Shown: positions 1-12,423 of the stretch, in pieces | Position numbering within the stretch: position 1 is the stretch's first letter | How the letters are laid out: every line of letters begins with the position of its first letter | Assembly (NCBI GenBank): GCA_036186865.1 | Contig: AP025041.1 | Coordinates: 40,807,714 to 40,871,713, forward strand | From: Eustoma russellianum | Taxonomy: Eukaryota; Streptophyta; Magnoliopsida; Gentianales; Gentianaceae | Length of the DNA stretch: 64,000 nucleotides | Direction of reading: 5' to 3' | Program-made: the position numbers and the translations under genes | Notes under the pieces: generated by a model | Told to the model about the DNA's origin: nothing | Seen by the model: only the letters and a program-made list of their open reading frames with translations | Database searches by the model: none

Positions 1-1257
1 ACTCTACTTTTGATCTGTACACATGGATATATGGGGCCCTTACAGGCACCCTACATTGTATAGACAGCAGTATTTCCTTACAATAATAGATGACTACAGT
101 AGATATTGCTGGATCTATCTGTTAAAGTCAAAATCTGAAGTCAGATGCATTGTTTAAAGCTTTCATACATTTGTCTCTGTTCAATTTGGCAGGCCTATAA
201 AGATCATTAGAACTGATAATGGTCTTGAGTTAATCTAAATTCTTTCTATATTGAAAAGGGCATTCAACACCAGACTACATGTGTACACACCCCACAACTG
301 AATGGTGTAGTTGAAAGGAAACACCAACATTTGCTAACAGTAGCCAAGGCCCTCAGGTTTCAATCAAATGTTCCTATCAAATACTGGGGGTTCTGCGTCC
401 AACATGCGGCTTATCTTATAAACATAACTCCATCTCCCTTACTTGATTAGCATACTCCCTTTGAACTCCTATACAAAAAGGTCCCAACCTATTCTCACTT
501 AAGAGTGTTTGGTTGTTTGGCATACACGTACAATACCTCACCCATCAAAGACAAATTCAGCCCTAGATCAAAGAGATGCTTGTTTCTAGGCCTGTCCCAC
601 ACAACAAAAGGGTATGTCCTTTTGGATTTGGAAATCTACGTTGTTTTTGTTTCAAAACATGTACGCTTCTTTGAGGATATATTTCCTTTTTCCAGCAATC
701 CTTCCACCTCTGCTCCTGAACCATCTAGCACGCCCATTCAATACTTTGATCATCAATTTGCACCTCAGCATGTGCACGAGCTACAGCCTAATCTGTTTGA
801 ACAGCATACTAATCCTACCTCTAACTCCCATTATGACCCTCAACCCTTCCAAGATCCTCCTGAAAGACATACTCCTCATGAAGCAACAATCCAGCCTTCA
901 TCATCACTCTCTCTTTTACCTTCAGTCCAGCCTTCATCTTCACCCTCAGCATCACCAATTGAACTTTCTCCTTTACCTTCAGTCCAGCCTTCATCTTCAC
1001 CCTCAGCATCGCCAGTTGAGATTCCTATAACTTCATTTGATATACCTTTGACCTTTCCTAGGCCACAACGTATCACACAACCACTATCTTATCTGCAACA
1101 ATATTATTGCAACCAAATATCAATGCTGTCTACTCAAGGACCCGTATACAATGTGCAGGATGACCACTCTAAATACAACACTCCTCACTCTATTGAAAAA
1201 TACCTGTGTCTAGATTCCCTGGCACCAAAGTACAAGACTTATGCATTTGAACATTAG
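1..1257 (+). pseudogene. Copia integrase and post-integrase region, broken
   Basis: This is the left-truncated integrase part of a Ty1-copia polyprotein. Near base 20 one frame reads HMDIWGPY, followed by the catalytic-core signature TIIDDYSRYCWIY. A stop and frame shifts follow, and the core resumes around 270-500 with a degraded PQLNGVVER motif. From 505 the frame is open for 250 codons: FGCLAY, then a KCLFLGYS-like block (KRCLFLGLS), then a low-complexity Ser/Pro-rich linker. The linker contains a 57-bp direct duplication (about 921-1034). In a working copia element all of this would be one frame joined to RT, so this copy cannot make a polyprotein. The 5' LTR, gag and protease lie outside the window. 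The domain assignment is firm; the clade is not determined. Confidence 0.85.
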
Positions 1258-2300
1258 TATACACAAAGAACCTAATTCTTATGCAGAAGCATATGGTGAC
1301 CCTGAATGGCAGAAGGTAATGGAGCAGGAAATTGCAGCTTTAGAAGAAAATGACACCTGGAAGCAGTGTCACTGCCCAAGGATAAGAGGGCAATTGGATG
1401 TAAATGGGTATATAAAATCAAGCATAAGGCTGATGGAACAGTTGATAGATACAAGGCAAGACTAGTGGCAAAGGGCTATACACAACAATATGGTGTGGAT
1501 TATCAAGATACGTTTTCACCAGTGGCTAAGATGGCAACTATGAGAATGCTACTGGCTATGGTAGCAAGGAATGGCTAGCACATACATCAAATGGATGTGA
1601 ACAATGCATTTTTACATGGGGATCTCAATGAGGAGATATACATGATGCCTCCACCAGGGGTGAATTTGCCACAGCCTCATTTGTTATGTAAACTACAGAA
1701 GTCTTTATATGGATTAAAGCAAGCAAGTAGGGAGTGGAATGTCAAGTTAACGAAGTTTTTGATTGAGCAAGGTTTCACTCAATCTAGGAATGATTATACA
1801 CTGTTTGGTAAGGTTGTTGGGAAATCTATGCTTTTATTATTGGTATACGTGGATGATATTATTGATGCTTGTGAAAGCATTGAGGAAATTGAGGGAATCA
1901 AAGCTGCATTGCATTCAGAATTTCATATCAAGAATTTAGGAGAATTGAAATTCTATTTGGAATAGAGGTTGCTAGGTCCAAAGAAGGTGTTTGTATTAAC
2001 CAGAGGAAGTATACGGCAAAATTGCTAGAGGAAGTGGGATTCTTAGGTGCCAAGCCTGCCATCAGTCCTATGGAAATCCATGTGAAATTGTTGCATAATG
2101 ATTAGGATCTTTTAAGTGACATCACACAGTATAGGAAGTTGATAGGGAAGTTAATATATTTAACCATCACTAGGCCGGATATATCTTATGTTGTGCAACA
2201 GCTAAGTCAATTCTTGGATTGCCCCACATTGAATCATCAAAAGGCAGCGTATAGGCTTCTCAGATATTTGAAAGGGACCATAGGACAGGGGCTTCTATTC
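1241..2300 (+). pseudogene. Copia reverse transcriptase, broken
   Basis: Reverse-transcriptase remnant of the same copia element. Blocks appear in the correct order but in three frames. They are a WKVMEQE-like start (EWQKVMEQEIAAL), [12 protein letters not shown] and DTFSPVAK, then QMDVNNAFLHGDL, SLYGLKQASREW and the catalytic YVDDI block (here YVDDIIDAC, near 1845-1870). Stops interrupt at about 1576, 1963 and 2102. The order and spacing match copia RT, so this is a decayed gene and not a chance match. It is contiguous with the RNase H part downstream. Confidence 0.88.
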
Positions 2301-2314
2301 CAAGCACAGGAGAC

Positions 2315-2905
2315 ATGAGACTGAAAGGCTTTGTGGACTCAGATTGGGCAGGCTGCCAGGAAACTAGAAGATCTATCACAGGTAACTGCGTGTTCTTGGG
2401 GGGAGCTCTTGTGTCTTGGAAAGCTAAAAAGCAGACGACAGTCTCAAGATCATCTGCGGAAGCGGAATACAGAGCCATGGCATTGGCGGTCTGTGAGATA
2501 CAATGGTTATTGTACTTGTCCAAGGATCTGGGGTTAGGAGATCAGGAACCTGTAGAGCTCTTTTGTTATAGTAAAAGTGCGTTATATATTGCTGAAAATC
2601 CCGTGTTCCATGAAAGGACAAAACACATTGAAATAGATTGCCATGTAGTGAGGGATAAAGTGTTACAAGGAGTGGTAAAGCTGATGTCCATACGATCTCA
2701 GTTGCAACTTGCAGATATTTTTACGAAACCCCTGGATAGTAAGAGATTATTTAGCTTATTACAGTTGATTAGTGTTTACAGCATTTATACCAAGCTGGGC
2801 TTGAGGGGGGGTGTCAAAAGTGTAGTTATACCAAGCTCAGAGGTAAAGTGTGGGGATCAACACGATCCAATTGATGATCCAAGTGAAGATGATGCACAGA
2901 CGTAA
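2315..2905 (+). pseudogene. Copia RNase H domain, end of pol
   Basis: C-terminal RNase H of the same element, open for 196 codons. Visible blocks are [41 protein letters not shown], then [13 protein letters not shown] and ADIFTKPL. These are the standard copia RNase H blocks, including the acidic residues. The frame runs on past the polypurine tract into the 3' LTR, so its last residues (after about 2811) are not ancestral protein. It is the best preserved part of this copy but is cut off from RT by frame changes. Confidence 0.88.
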
Positions 2906-3461
2906 GATAAATGACTTAATCGACGGCTGGGAGAGCAAAGAGGGCGGTTGAGTTGCGTATAGTTGCTAAAGTGTTGGTTGCGGAGGAAGGCTGTGCAGTG
3001 ATGCAGCTGCACTGATGGAGAAGAAGGAAGTTTGTGGCGGCAACATTTCAAAACTTGTAAAATGACATTAGTGCCTTTGATGTTAAGTGATTAGCTGAGT
3101 TAGTTGTAGGACATTCTTGTAATTTCTGTAATGGCAGTTATTTTTCCTTTATTTGATTGCTGTGTATAAGCGTAGGGGAGGAGGAGACGAGAGGCAAGCT
3201 TTTGGCCATTGTAATCATTTTGAATCAAAAGTTTCTTTGATGCGGAATGAAGTGACTAGCTTCTTCCTCCAAAATTTCTTCCTCTTGAGTTCTCTGCAAC
3301 TCATCTTCCATTGTTAATTGAGATCATCGAATCTCTTCATTGCAAGTGCATTCGTTTGATTCTTGCAGTGTTTTGCGCTTTTGCATCTTTGTGCGAATTT
3401 TCACAAAGTCGTCAGTTAATTTGGAAAACAAGTAAACTTTTTGTGGGATAGATTTCCCGCA
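2812..3461 (+). repeat. Putative 3' LTR of the first copia element
   Basis: A G-rich polypurine tract (TTGAGGGGGGG, 2801-2811) is followed at once by TGTC, the expected start of a copia 3' LTR just after RNase H. The right end is less sure. A CA at 3460-3461 is a candidate, placed by the transition into plain AT-rich sequence. The partner 5' LTR is outside the window, so the length cannot be checked by pairing. Confidence 0.5.
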
Positions 3462-4441
3462 ATCCAATGGTGCATTTTTCAATCAGATACTGAAGTTGAA
3501 ACAAAAACGATGCAACGGTAAATATAACATAGTAAAGTCATTTGTATGTTTAGAGAGATCAGGACAGCAATTTTTATTGGGAAAATAGCCATTTTTATTG
3601 TATCTACGCATCTGGATCCCATCTCTATACAAAAGCATAATGGTGTATTATATGCACGATCTCGCTATATAGTAAATCCAAGTTAGAATTTCTTTGAAAA
3701 TTAAAAAAATTTTCTATATAATTATTACAATGTGTATGCCACATTATCATGATGTATTATACATCGAGATGACGGTGTAGATAAAGAAACAACAATTTTC
3801 AAAGTTACAAGGTGAGTTATGAATCGTAAACATATTATTGCGTTTGTTCAAAAGCAATTTCTTACAAAAACACGTACGGGCCGGCCTCTCTTCCTAAATA
3901 TGAGTTATTAATGTCCTGCTAAAGTTGAAAGTCAAATTCACATAGTTAGTCAGTAATCTTGGTCCAACTAAACCATATGACCTAGACAATAAGTTAAAAA
4001 AAAAAATTACATGAAATATTTAACCTACACGATAAATATAACATCTACATGAAAAGTTAAGAACCTACACAATAAACCATTCAAAGAGACACGGTTGCCC
4101 TCTCTCATGCAACAAGAAAACAACATTGAAAGTTATGAAGGTGCATCTCCCCATAAACCTTCCGACACCCGAAGCTGATATGGACAAACAGAAACCAACT
4201 TCTAAGAGAAATAAAGCGTCAGGGGAATTAAAGAGGATTCTACTTAGATAATATGAATGGGGCCGATGCTTTATCTGTTAACTTCGATTAGGAATTCTAA
4301 GAAAAGGGAAGAATATCGTGGTAATGTTTAAGTCTTTCATAGGGATAAGTATAATTCTGTTTTGATTAGGAATTCGGAATAAAATGGATGAACATCATGC
4401 CAAATCATGTCATATATTTGAATACATTTAAATACATGCAT
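3462..4441. other. AT-rich stretch, nothing recognised
   Basis: About 1 kb between the first copia remnant and the next LTR element. I see no open frame of substance, no domain signature and no clear repeat. It may be old intergenic sequence or degraded transposon. Confidence 0.4.
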
Positions 4442-4446
4442 AGATT

Positions 4447-5533
4447 TGTCCGAATAATTTGGCTCAATATGGCATCAAACATGAACAACAGATATTCAAA
4501 TGAAATCACTTTATGACATGAATTTGATGTTCAATAAAATGACTAAGAACATCATACAAAGGGGTCTGGTATTTGAAGAATATGATTGAATTTTGTGACA
4601 ATAAACATATGCAACCAATAACTATATGATAGTCAAAAATGTTGGAATGAAGAAATCAACAATATTATGACGCTTGACAGAAAGACAAATAGAAGAATAA
4701 AGCCAAGACGAGACTCGAGATATCTCTGAACATAAAATCAATTTCGCCTTCACCATTGAGCAAGGTGAACTTCAGACAAATGCTTCTCAGCATATATCGG
4801 CTTACTTCCTTTTGGTTGCTCTCCAAGAGAAAGTTTGAATTTGCCCGTAGAAGTGATTGTTGTTAGAGGAAAGAAGAGAAGAAGAAGAGAGGATAAATTT
4901 CCTACAGAAATTCTCTAAGGATTCATCAACTTCAAGTGTTTTTTCCATCATCATCTTTAACATGTCAAAGCCTTCTTTATATAGGCTAGAAGTGGTTAAT
5001 CACCACCTTAAAGACAACTTTTTGCAGAGAATTTAACCTCCAAGTTGGTTGGTAATCATTGGTTATCATTCTAATTGAAAGGAGATGTCATATGGTGCAA
5101 GAGTTACATCATTTATGAATAGACGCGCACTTTATCCGCCTTATGTAGGCATTCGAAGTGTTCTGGAAGCTTGCTGGAACACTTCGAACATCTACATCAG
5201 GAGCTTCATGTCACTTCAAACGCCTACATTAGGCGCTTCATGTCACTTCAAATGCATATACAAGGTGTTCGAAGTATTCTGGAAGCTTTCTGGAACACTT
5301 CGAACGCCTAAATTAGGCGCTTCATCCCACATAAGGCGCCTATACAAGGCGTTCGAAGTGTTCTGGAATCTTTCTTCAACATACAAAGCACCTCATGTGT
5401 TTGAGACGCTCTTGTTTCCTTCCATTGTTCATAAAATACTTCAAACTTCACCTAATCTCTTATCAATTGAACACATAACATTATACAAGGTTGGATCACA
5501 TGACTTAAAGTACTTTTATGTACTTTTCCAACA
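4447..5533 (-). repeat. Left LTR of the non-coding LTR element
   Basis: A 1,087-bp terminal repeat. Its first bases (TGTCCGAATA) have diverged from the right copy (TGTTGGAAAA). It holds a reverse-strand TATATAAA near 4979-4984. Toward its right end there is a cluster of near-identical inverted repeats built on TTCGAAGTGTTC, interleaved with variants of GCGCTTCATGTCACTTC. The match to 8418-9310 is very high by eye. Confidence 0.75.
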
Positions 5534-8417
5534 ATCTCCCACATGATCCAAGCTTGTATAATCACACATCTGAACGATAACAAACTAACTTCTCTAAAAA
5601 AAATGTGAAGACAATGACAAATAACGGATACGATGACTTGTGGTCTTGAATCACCGGTAGTACAAGTGGAGTTATATAAGCGAGAATAGGATGGACTACG
5701 TCTTGAATCATATTCTACTATTGTTCATATGAACAGCCACAAGAAATGTCATTATCTCCTCACTTCAACAGGTTCGCGGTGTGGTGCGAAATCGGCCATG
5801 CACCTATGCCAGGGTTCATAAGCACTCTAGAGAGTTTTCCAGACTCTCATAGGAAGCGGCACCACCTCCATACTTATATAGGTGAAATTCATCACGTGTG
5901 TACTGTTCACACCACCATTCATCATGGCTATGAATTTTCATTAAGAGATTCTCGAAATCTCACCCTCAATTCTTGCAGCAAGTATTATTTTCAACAACAT
6001 CATAGGGAGAGACAACGTTGATAGTACTGAATAGAACTCTTTTATGACTTTTTTTTACCACATTGAACTCCGTTCGTAGGATCTCTACTAATAGCGAGTT
6101 GGGTTCCCGCCACATAGAGCTCACAACAATTGGAAAGTCTCATCTCCCTCGATGTTACTATTGGTCTCTCTCATAGATCTTGCACTGACTATGTTTTACC
6201 CAAGAAAACTTATGATAGTGCACAATCTCATGATAATTCTTTTTAGGGGTTTCCTTCAACAAATCAATCAATCATAACAAGATGATTTTTCAACAAGCAA
6301 ATCACCAAACTTAAGATGATTTTTCACCAAGCAAATCATCAAACTTAGGATGATTTTTGTCAAGTAAATCATCAAACTTAGGATGATTTTTATCAAGCAA
6401 AATCATCAAATTTGTTTCTACAAACTGACTGTTACAAGCATGATCAATAGTATCATGAACAACTTTATCTAAGAGTCAGTTTTATCGACAACAAATAGCT
6501 AAGCATGATGAACTCATCAAAACATCATACCAGTTAATTACATTCATATGCTTGCAACTATTCTTCAATCATCACAATTCATTTTCATCATCAATTTTCA
6601 ATATAAGCATCAAGCAAGCTTACAAACACGTGACGTGTTTGATTCCAAGCCTCATGAAGATTATCATGGTGCCTCATAAATAGCAAGCAAGCCTATCATC
6701 CTCATAGACTTAGAGCATTAATCATCAAAAATTAGAACAACACAGTGACCAATAATTTGGCATTTAAACGACACATAAGTTATTTACATGCTCAACATTC
6801 ACATGTTATAACAACTTTATTTTTTCAATAAAAGTACTTAAGGGCTAAACCCCCACATTTCATCTCATTCTATATTAATCACAAAACATACTTTTATTCA
6901 TCATCATCAATTACTTCAATATTCATCTTAGACTAATCACAATTATCAGACAACTAGCTATGGTATAGATTAATTCAAAAAGCTTCCAACAGGGACCATA
7001 GACTAAACTCTCTATGTCACATTGGAGTAAACTCCAACAATCTTCTTATGAACCAAAATTCATAAGGAACTAGCACTTTTGATCTTTCAAGCATACCATA
7101 GTTTCAATAGTATGGGTTTTCAAAAGCTAACAACTAAAACTAGAAATCCAACATTCATGAACTAAAACTAGAAATCCAACATTCATGATTTCTAGGTTTT
7201 TGTTTTCACATAGCACATTATCTAGTTTTACCACAAAGAACAAATGACTAAGACTAGAAAATTTTATTTTCGTAAGTTTATCTTCATCATAAACAACTAG
7301 TCCCAGTCAACCCATTTTCAACAATAAACTTTATTCATAAAGAATGAAAGCAACTATCTAATCTTTCCTTCTTAGATTTCTTATTCTTTACTATAGAATG
7401 CTTTTATTATACACAAGCAGCATGCTTCACATTTCAACTTCTAGGCCGAATTCTCTTTTCATGAAACTTTAAGTTGAAATGCAAAACAAATTACACATTT
7501 AAAGCATGTATTTTTCTTCATTTTCTCAATAGATTAGCAAGACTCATGTTCTTGTTTCTCATCGTGCATAATACATGAAATGATTTCACATAAACTAGAT
7601 GCAAATATATTAAGACTCATAAATCACATATGCAGCACAAAACAAACATTAAAATCCTTGTTTGATAGCAACTCAGAAATCATTCCGACATGTGCAAGAA
7701 TATCACACCAACTCCAGTTTTTATAGACAAAGTTAACTTTAAGTGCACCTTCTACTATCCAAACTCTTGGATTTCTAGTGCATCATTAAAGAAACTAAGC
7801 TACCTCTCCACTGGTTGTAATAAAATTGATAGATATAATCTATCATCTTTTTCGAGGAACTATCAACAAGATTACCTCATAGAAGACCGTTGTAATCTCC
7901 TTATGCTCCATCATGTTGATACTCCAAGCAACTTCTCCTCTTCATATGTCACCAACGATCATGTTGGTAATTCTCTTGTTTCTTTGTATCATTGAGCTTT
8001 CTTTGGTTGACACCAAATAAACTCTATTTTTGTAATGTTTGTTTCCATATGTATGTCGCTATCTCCACCTTGTTAGCCTTCGTCTTCCAACATAGTGTAG
8101 GAGTTGTCTGTCCATGTCCTCCTATAGAGTTTTGTCAGTTGACGTCGAGCATGAAGGCAACATTGAATGACATCCACCCCCACAGGCCGAAGAAAATTGA
8201 AATGATATCACATTCATCCATTATAAAAACAATGATTTTCTAAGATATATTTATCAATGATTCAACCCCCACACTTTGCTGGAAATGAGATAGAAGAATG
8301 GCAAAGGTTCAACATAGACTACTTTGTAAAACTTGTTTCTTTGTGTGGATCAAACTTGAACATATTGGAATCCAAGAGCTGGTCGGGAACCATATCAACT
8401 AGAAATTACTTTTAGAC
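5534..8417. other. Non-coding interior of the LTR element
   Basis: About 2.9 kb between the LTRs with only short open frames (the longest about 100 codons at 7690-7995, with no recognisable domain). Polyprotein motifs were not seen on either strand. It contains a short tandem array at 6275-6412 and a duplicated 27-bp segment near 7135-7185. Confidence 0.5.
6275..6412. repeat. Short tandem repeat, about 35-bp unit
   Basis: Four imperfect copies of a unit containing CAAATCATCAAACTTAGGAT followed by GATTTTT lie head to tail. They do not code for anything evident and sit inside the non-coding LTR element. Confidence 0.6.
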
Positions 8418-10150
8418 TGTTGGAAAAATTTGGCTTGATATGGCATCAAACATGAACAAAAGATATTCAAATGAAATCACTTTATGACATGAATTTGATG
8501 TTCAGTAAAATGACTAAGAGCATCATACAAAGGGGTCTGGTATTTGAAGAATATGATTGAATTTGGTAACAATAAACATATGCAACCAATAACTATATGA
8601 TAGTCAAAAATGTTAGAATGAAGAAATCAACAATATTATGACGCCTGACAGAAAGAGAAATAGAAGAATAAAGCCAAGATGAGACTCGAGATATCTCTGA
8701 ACATAAAAGCAATTTCGCCTTCACCATTGAGCAAGGTGAACTTCATACAAATGCTTCTCAGCATATATCGGCTTACTTCCTTTTGGTTGCTCTCCAAGAG
8801 AAAGTTTGAATTTGCCCGTAGAAGTGATTGTTGTTAGAGGAAAGAAGAGAAGAAGAAGAGAGGATAAATTTCCTACAGAAATTCTCTAAGGATTCATCAA
8901 CTTCAAGTGTTTTTTCCATCATCATCTTTAACATGTCAAAGCCTTCTTTATATAGGCTAGAAGTGGTTAATTACCACCTTAAAGACAACTTTTTGCAGAG
9001 AATTTAACCTCCAAGTTGGTTGGTAATCGTTGGTTATCATTCTAATTGAAAGGAGATGTCATATGGTGCAAGAGTTGCATCATTTATGAATAGACGCGCA
9101 CTTTATCCTCCTTATGTAGGCATTCGAAGTGTTCTGGAAGCTTGCTGGAACACTTCGAACATCTACATCAGGAGCTTCATGTCACTTCAAACGCCTACAT
9201 TAGGCGCTTCATGTCACTTCAAATGCATATACAAGGTGTTCGAAGTATTCTGAAAGCTTTCTGGAACACTTCGAACTCCTAAATTAGGCGCTTCATCCCA
9301 CATAAGGCGCCTTGACAGAGGGACAAATAGAATAATAAAGCCAAGACGAGACTCAAGATGTCTCTGAACTTAAAGCAATTTTGCCTTCACCATTGAGCAA
9401 GGTGAACTTCAGACAAATGCTTCCCAGCATATAACGGCTTACTTCTTTTTTGTTGCTCTCCAAGAGAAAGTTTGAACTTGCCCGTAGAAGTGATTGTTGT
9501 TAGAGAAAGAAGAGAAGAAAAAGAGAGGATAAATTTTCTGCAGAAATTCTCTAAAGATTCATCAACTTTAAGTGTTTTTTCCATCATCATCTTTAACATG
9601 TCAAAGCCTTCTTTATATAGGCTAGAAGTGGTTAATTACCACCTTAAAGACACCTTTTTGCAGAGAATTTAACCTCCAAGTTGGTTGGTAATCGTTGGTT
9701 ATCATTCCAATTGAAAGGAGATGTCATATAGTGCAAGAGTTGCACCTTTTATGAACAGACACACACTTTAGCCGCCTTATGTAGGCGTTCGAAGTGTTCT
9801 AGAAGCTTGCTGGAACACTTCGAACGCCTACATCAGGAGCTTCATGTCACTTCGAATGCCTATATTAGGCGCTTCATGTCACTTCGAACGCCTATACAAG
9901 GTGTTCGAAGTGTTCTGGAAGCTTTCTGGAACACTTCGAATGCCTACATTAGGTGCTTCATCCCACATAAGGCGCTTGTACAAGGTTGAGACGCAAAGCA
10001 CAAAGCACCTCATGTGTTTGAGACGCTCATGTTTCCTTCCATTGTTCATAAAACACTTTACACTTCACCCAATCTCCTACCAATTGAACACATAACATTA
10101 TACAAGGTTGGATCACATGACTTAAAGTACTTTTAAGTACTTTTCCAACA
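8418..10150 (-). repeat. Right LTR with internal duplication
   Basis: At 1,733 bp this LTR is about 650 bp longer than its partner. Bases 8418-9310 match the first 0.9 kb of the left LTR. Then, at about 9311, the sequence jumps back to the point equivalent to 4674 (CTTGACAG) and runs through to the LTR end a second time. The two halves differ from each other by several percent. The extra part is therefore either an old duplication or a recombinant with a sister copy. Confidence 0.7.
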
Positions 10151-10155
10151 AGATT

Positions 10156-11132
10156 TTCCTCAAAACGTAATCAAAGGTATGCTTTACATGCTTTTAATCA
10201 TTCTAATGTTTACAATATTCATCTTTTTTATTCTCTCAATAGTATTAGCATTCTCATGATCTTGTCTAACATAACACAAGACAAATGAATCAATCACATT
10301 CAAACACTAGATGCAAACAATATTGCTGAAAATTTAGGCAAATATGGTAACTAAATAAAGAAGATGAAAATCGAAGGTCACATTGACGTACAAATCCATT
10401 ACATGTTGCATTTCTTTCTCCAATCAGACTTCATACATATTTTTATATAAATTTAAAACACATTCTAAAGTATTATTATGCACTTTTTCCAACAATTCCA
10501 ACATCAAACATGAGTGTCAGTCAAGCTCTTGTACTTCTCCAAGTGTATGCGATTAGTCAGTCAGGGTTGGTAATACATTATTCTTTTATCTTTTACTTAT
10601 CTTTTCACTGGCCCTATTCTGACTTTGGTATAGTACAATTGTTTTAGGGTTCAATAATCCATAAGTATGTATGATCTGCTACAGTGGATGACAACTTAGT
10701 AATTGGTTTATAAGTAACAAGACATTATCTCTTTCATTTGTCTAAGCTTGTTTATGTAGTTTGCATCATTATCCTAAGTGCAAGGAGCAACAACAACAAC
10801 ATTATTATTGTTGTTGCTCTTTAGGCCACATATGAACACAGACAAATTTTATAGGCATCGGTGAGTAAATATCAATAACTATTCATCAGCTAATATGAAA
10901 GATAATAACAGAGACATGCATTTTGTTTTATACACATATCTTTGTCAAATGTTAATTATTTTTTATATGATTGATTGATAACTGCTTAATAGTTATTCAT
11001 TGATCAACGTAAAACATACACGTGAACATATGGTGCATTAGTGTCATAAGCATGCATATCATAGAGAATCAGGTAAATCCCAGTTAATCACCATACTGCG
11101 ACTCCGGGCTTCCGTGTCCCAACCGTTTGGCT
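10156..11132. other. Intergenic stretch between two LTR elements
   Basis: No gene is supported. The only visible structure is a hairpin-like inverted repeat at about 10785-10821: GAGCAACAACAA, a short AT loop, then TTGTTGTTGCTC. Confidence 0.4.
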
Positions 11133-11137
11133 ACATC

Positions 11138-11908
11138 TTTTATGAAATAAGGAATCAAGAACAAAGAACAAGAGAGAATGAAAGAGTAGAAGATTGGCTT
11201 GAAGAGTAAGAATCATTTTCCGTAAGGAATATTTGTCCCCACTAGTTGTTGCAGGGTTGTAAGCAAATATTCTCCTAGGATACAACAATCAACAATCTCT
11301 TATTCTCAGCAAAAGAATAGAGATTCAATGAACTTTCAAAAACAAGAATGATATTGAGTAGGATGAAGAATATAGAATACTAGTATGAAATAGGTTGCAA
11401 GATCTCTTGAGAAATGTGTTTTAACAGCCTATTTATAAGTTTTCAAACTCCATTCAGACGTTCAAGACCGTTGCATGGTGATTGGGTATGTCCCTTGGTA
11501 CATAAGTTGTGATTCTACATGAAAAGTCACTTCTGCTGGCACATCGATCGATCGATGTGATCGATCGATGTGACATCGGTCCATCGATGTCATCGATCGA
11601 TATCTCACAGTATTCTCCAAGACCACTTAGATCTGTCACATCGATCGATCGAAGTCACTTCGATCGATCTATGTTGGACAGAAAGTTTCAACTCTGCACC
11701 TAGGGTACATGGATCGATCTATGTGACATCGATCGATCAATGTCATCGATCTATGTCTGGCAGAATACTCAACTTCATTTTCAAGCCACATGGATCTGTC
11801 CAACTGATACATGGATCGATCCATGTCAACAGTCAAGCTATTCTTGCTTATTCCAACACCAATCCACCTTCATTCTTCATCCCATTGTCTTTACAAACTA
11901 TTATAACA
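11138..11908 (-). repeat. 3' LTR of copia element B
   Basis: This 771-bp copy is the outer left LTR. On the plus strand it ends TTATAACA at 11908, next to a reverse-strand purine tract (TAAGTGGGAGAT). Its outer left end reads TTTTATG, where the other LTR has TGTTATG, so the terminal TG is mutated. A reverse-strand TATAAATAG lies at 11429-11437. The middle is packed with ATCGATCGATCGAT palindromes and near-palindromes (about 11540-11820), which are fewer in the partner LTR. Confidence 0.85.
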
Positions 11909-12423
11909 ATCTCCCACTTAGTTTGTAAAGCAACTTTTGACATTTCATACATTTAAGAAGTATCTTTCGATTTGAACCTCTTATTAGTAATACTTCAAAG
12001 TTCTAACGAAATCATGATAGATAAAAAGCCTTGAATCAAATTCCTATGTACTAGAACCAGAAATATTATACACATGAAACCACACTCTCCTTAGAAGTCC
12101 ATTTTAAACCGCATTTTATGGCCTTGTGGTACCCCTAGTATTCATGAACATTTCAAGATCATTGCTTGTCGAAGTAGCACCACTTCCTATGTTCATATAG
12201 GTGAAGATTAAGATAGTCCCTCTTAATCCTTCATTAAGAGTGTCTTAACATTGACCCTCCTTTAACACTAACATTCCAATTCTTTAAAGATCAATATCGT
12301 GCGGTTTGATTCTTTAAAGATCAATCGTAGTGCTTTAATTCCTCACTTTGTGACTTGTTGTTACCCATTGAACCTTTGACTTGTGGTATGCTAGACAAGG
12401 TTGGGTTTCCATCACAAGTGAAC
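11909..12423 (-). other. 3' untranslated part of copia element B
   Basis: About 0.5 kb between the end of RNase H and the 3' LTR. Reverse-strand AAGTGGGAGAT at 11909-11920 is the likely polypurine tract. No coding signal was seen. Two near-identical segments around TTTAAAGATCAAT (about 12282-12330) form a small direct repeat. Confidence 0.55.

Larger units (their letters stand above)
4447..10150 (-). mobile_element. Non-coding LTR retrotransposon (LARD-like), TSD AGATT
   Basis: Two related long terminal repeats (4447-5533 and 8418-10150) flank a 2.9-kb interior. The right LTR begins TGTTGGAAAA and both end TTTTCCAACA. The whole is bracketed by a perfect 5-bp duplication AGATT (4442-4446 and 10151-10155), which shows one integration event. 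Reverse-strand orientation is inferred from a purine run just inside the left LTR (reverse strand TGTGGGAGAT then TGTT) and a reverse-strand TATATAAA in the LTR. No gag or pol could be recognised, so the element probably depended on another element's enzymes. No standard methionine-tRNA primer site was found next to the right LTR. Confidence 0.72.

Noticed and set aside
5085..5546. 153-codon frame across an LTR end
   Set aside because: It spans the hairpin cluster and the LTR boundary, and is interrupted in the duplicate copy at 9056.
7690..8243. Two open frames of about 100 and 83 codons in the non-coding LTR element
   Set aside because: No recognisable domain, ordinary length for AT-rich DNA, and not repeated elsewhere in the window.
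10785..10821. AAC/GTT-rich hairpin as a SINE tail pair
   Set aside because: Only the triplet runs are present and no SINE body could be aligned on either side.
11509..11956. Open frames with HRSID-type repeats in the LTR of element B
   Set aside because: Same reason: translation of the palindrome block within an LTR.
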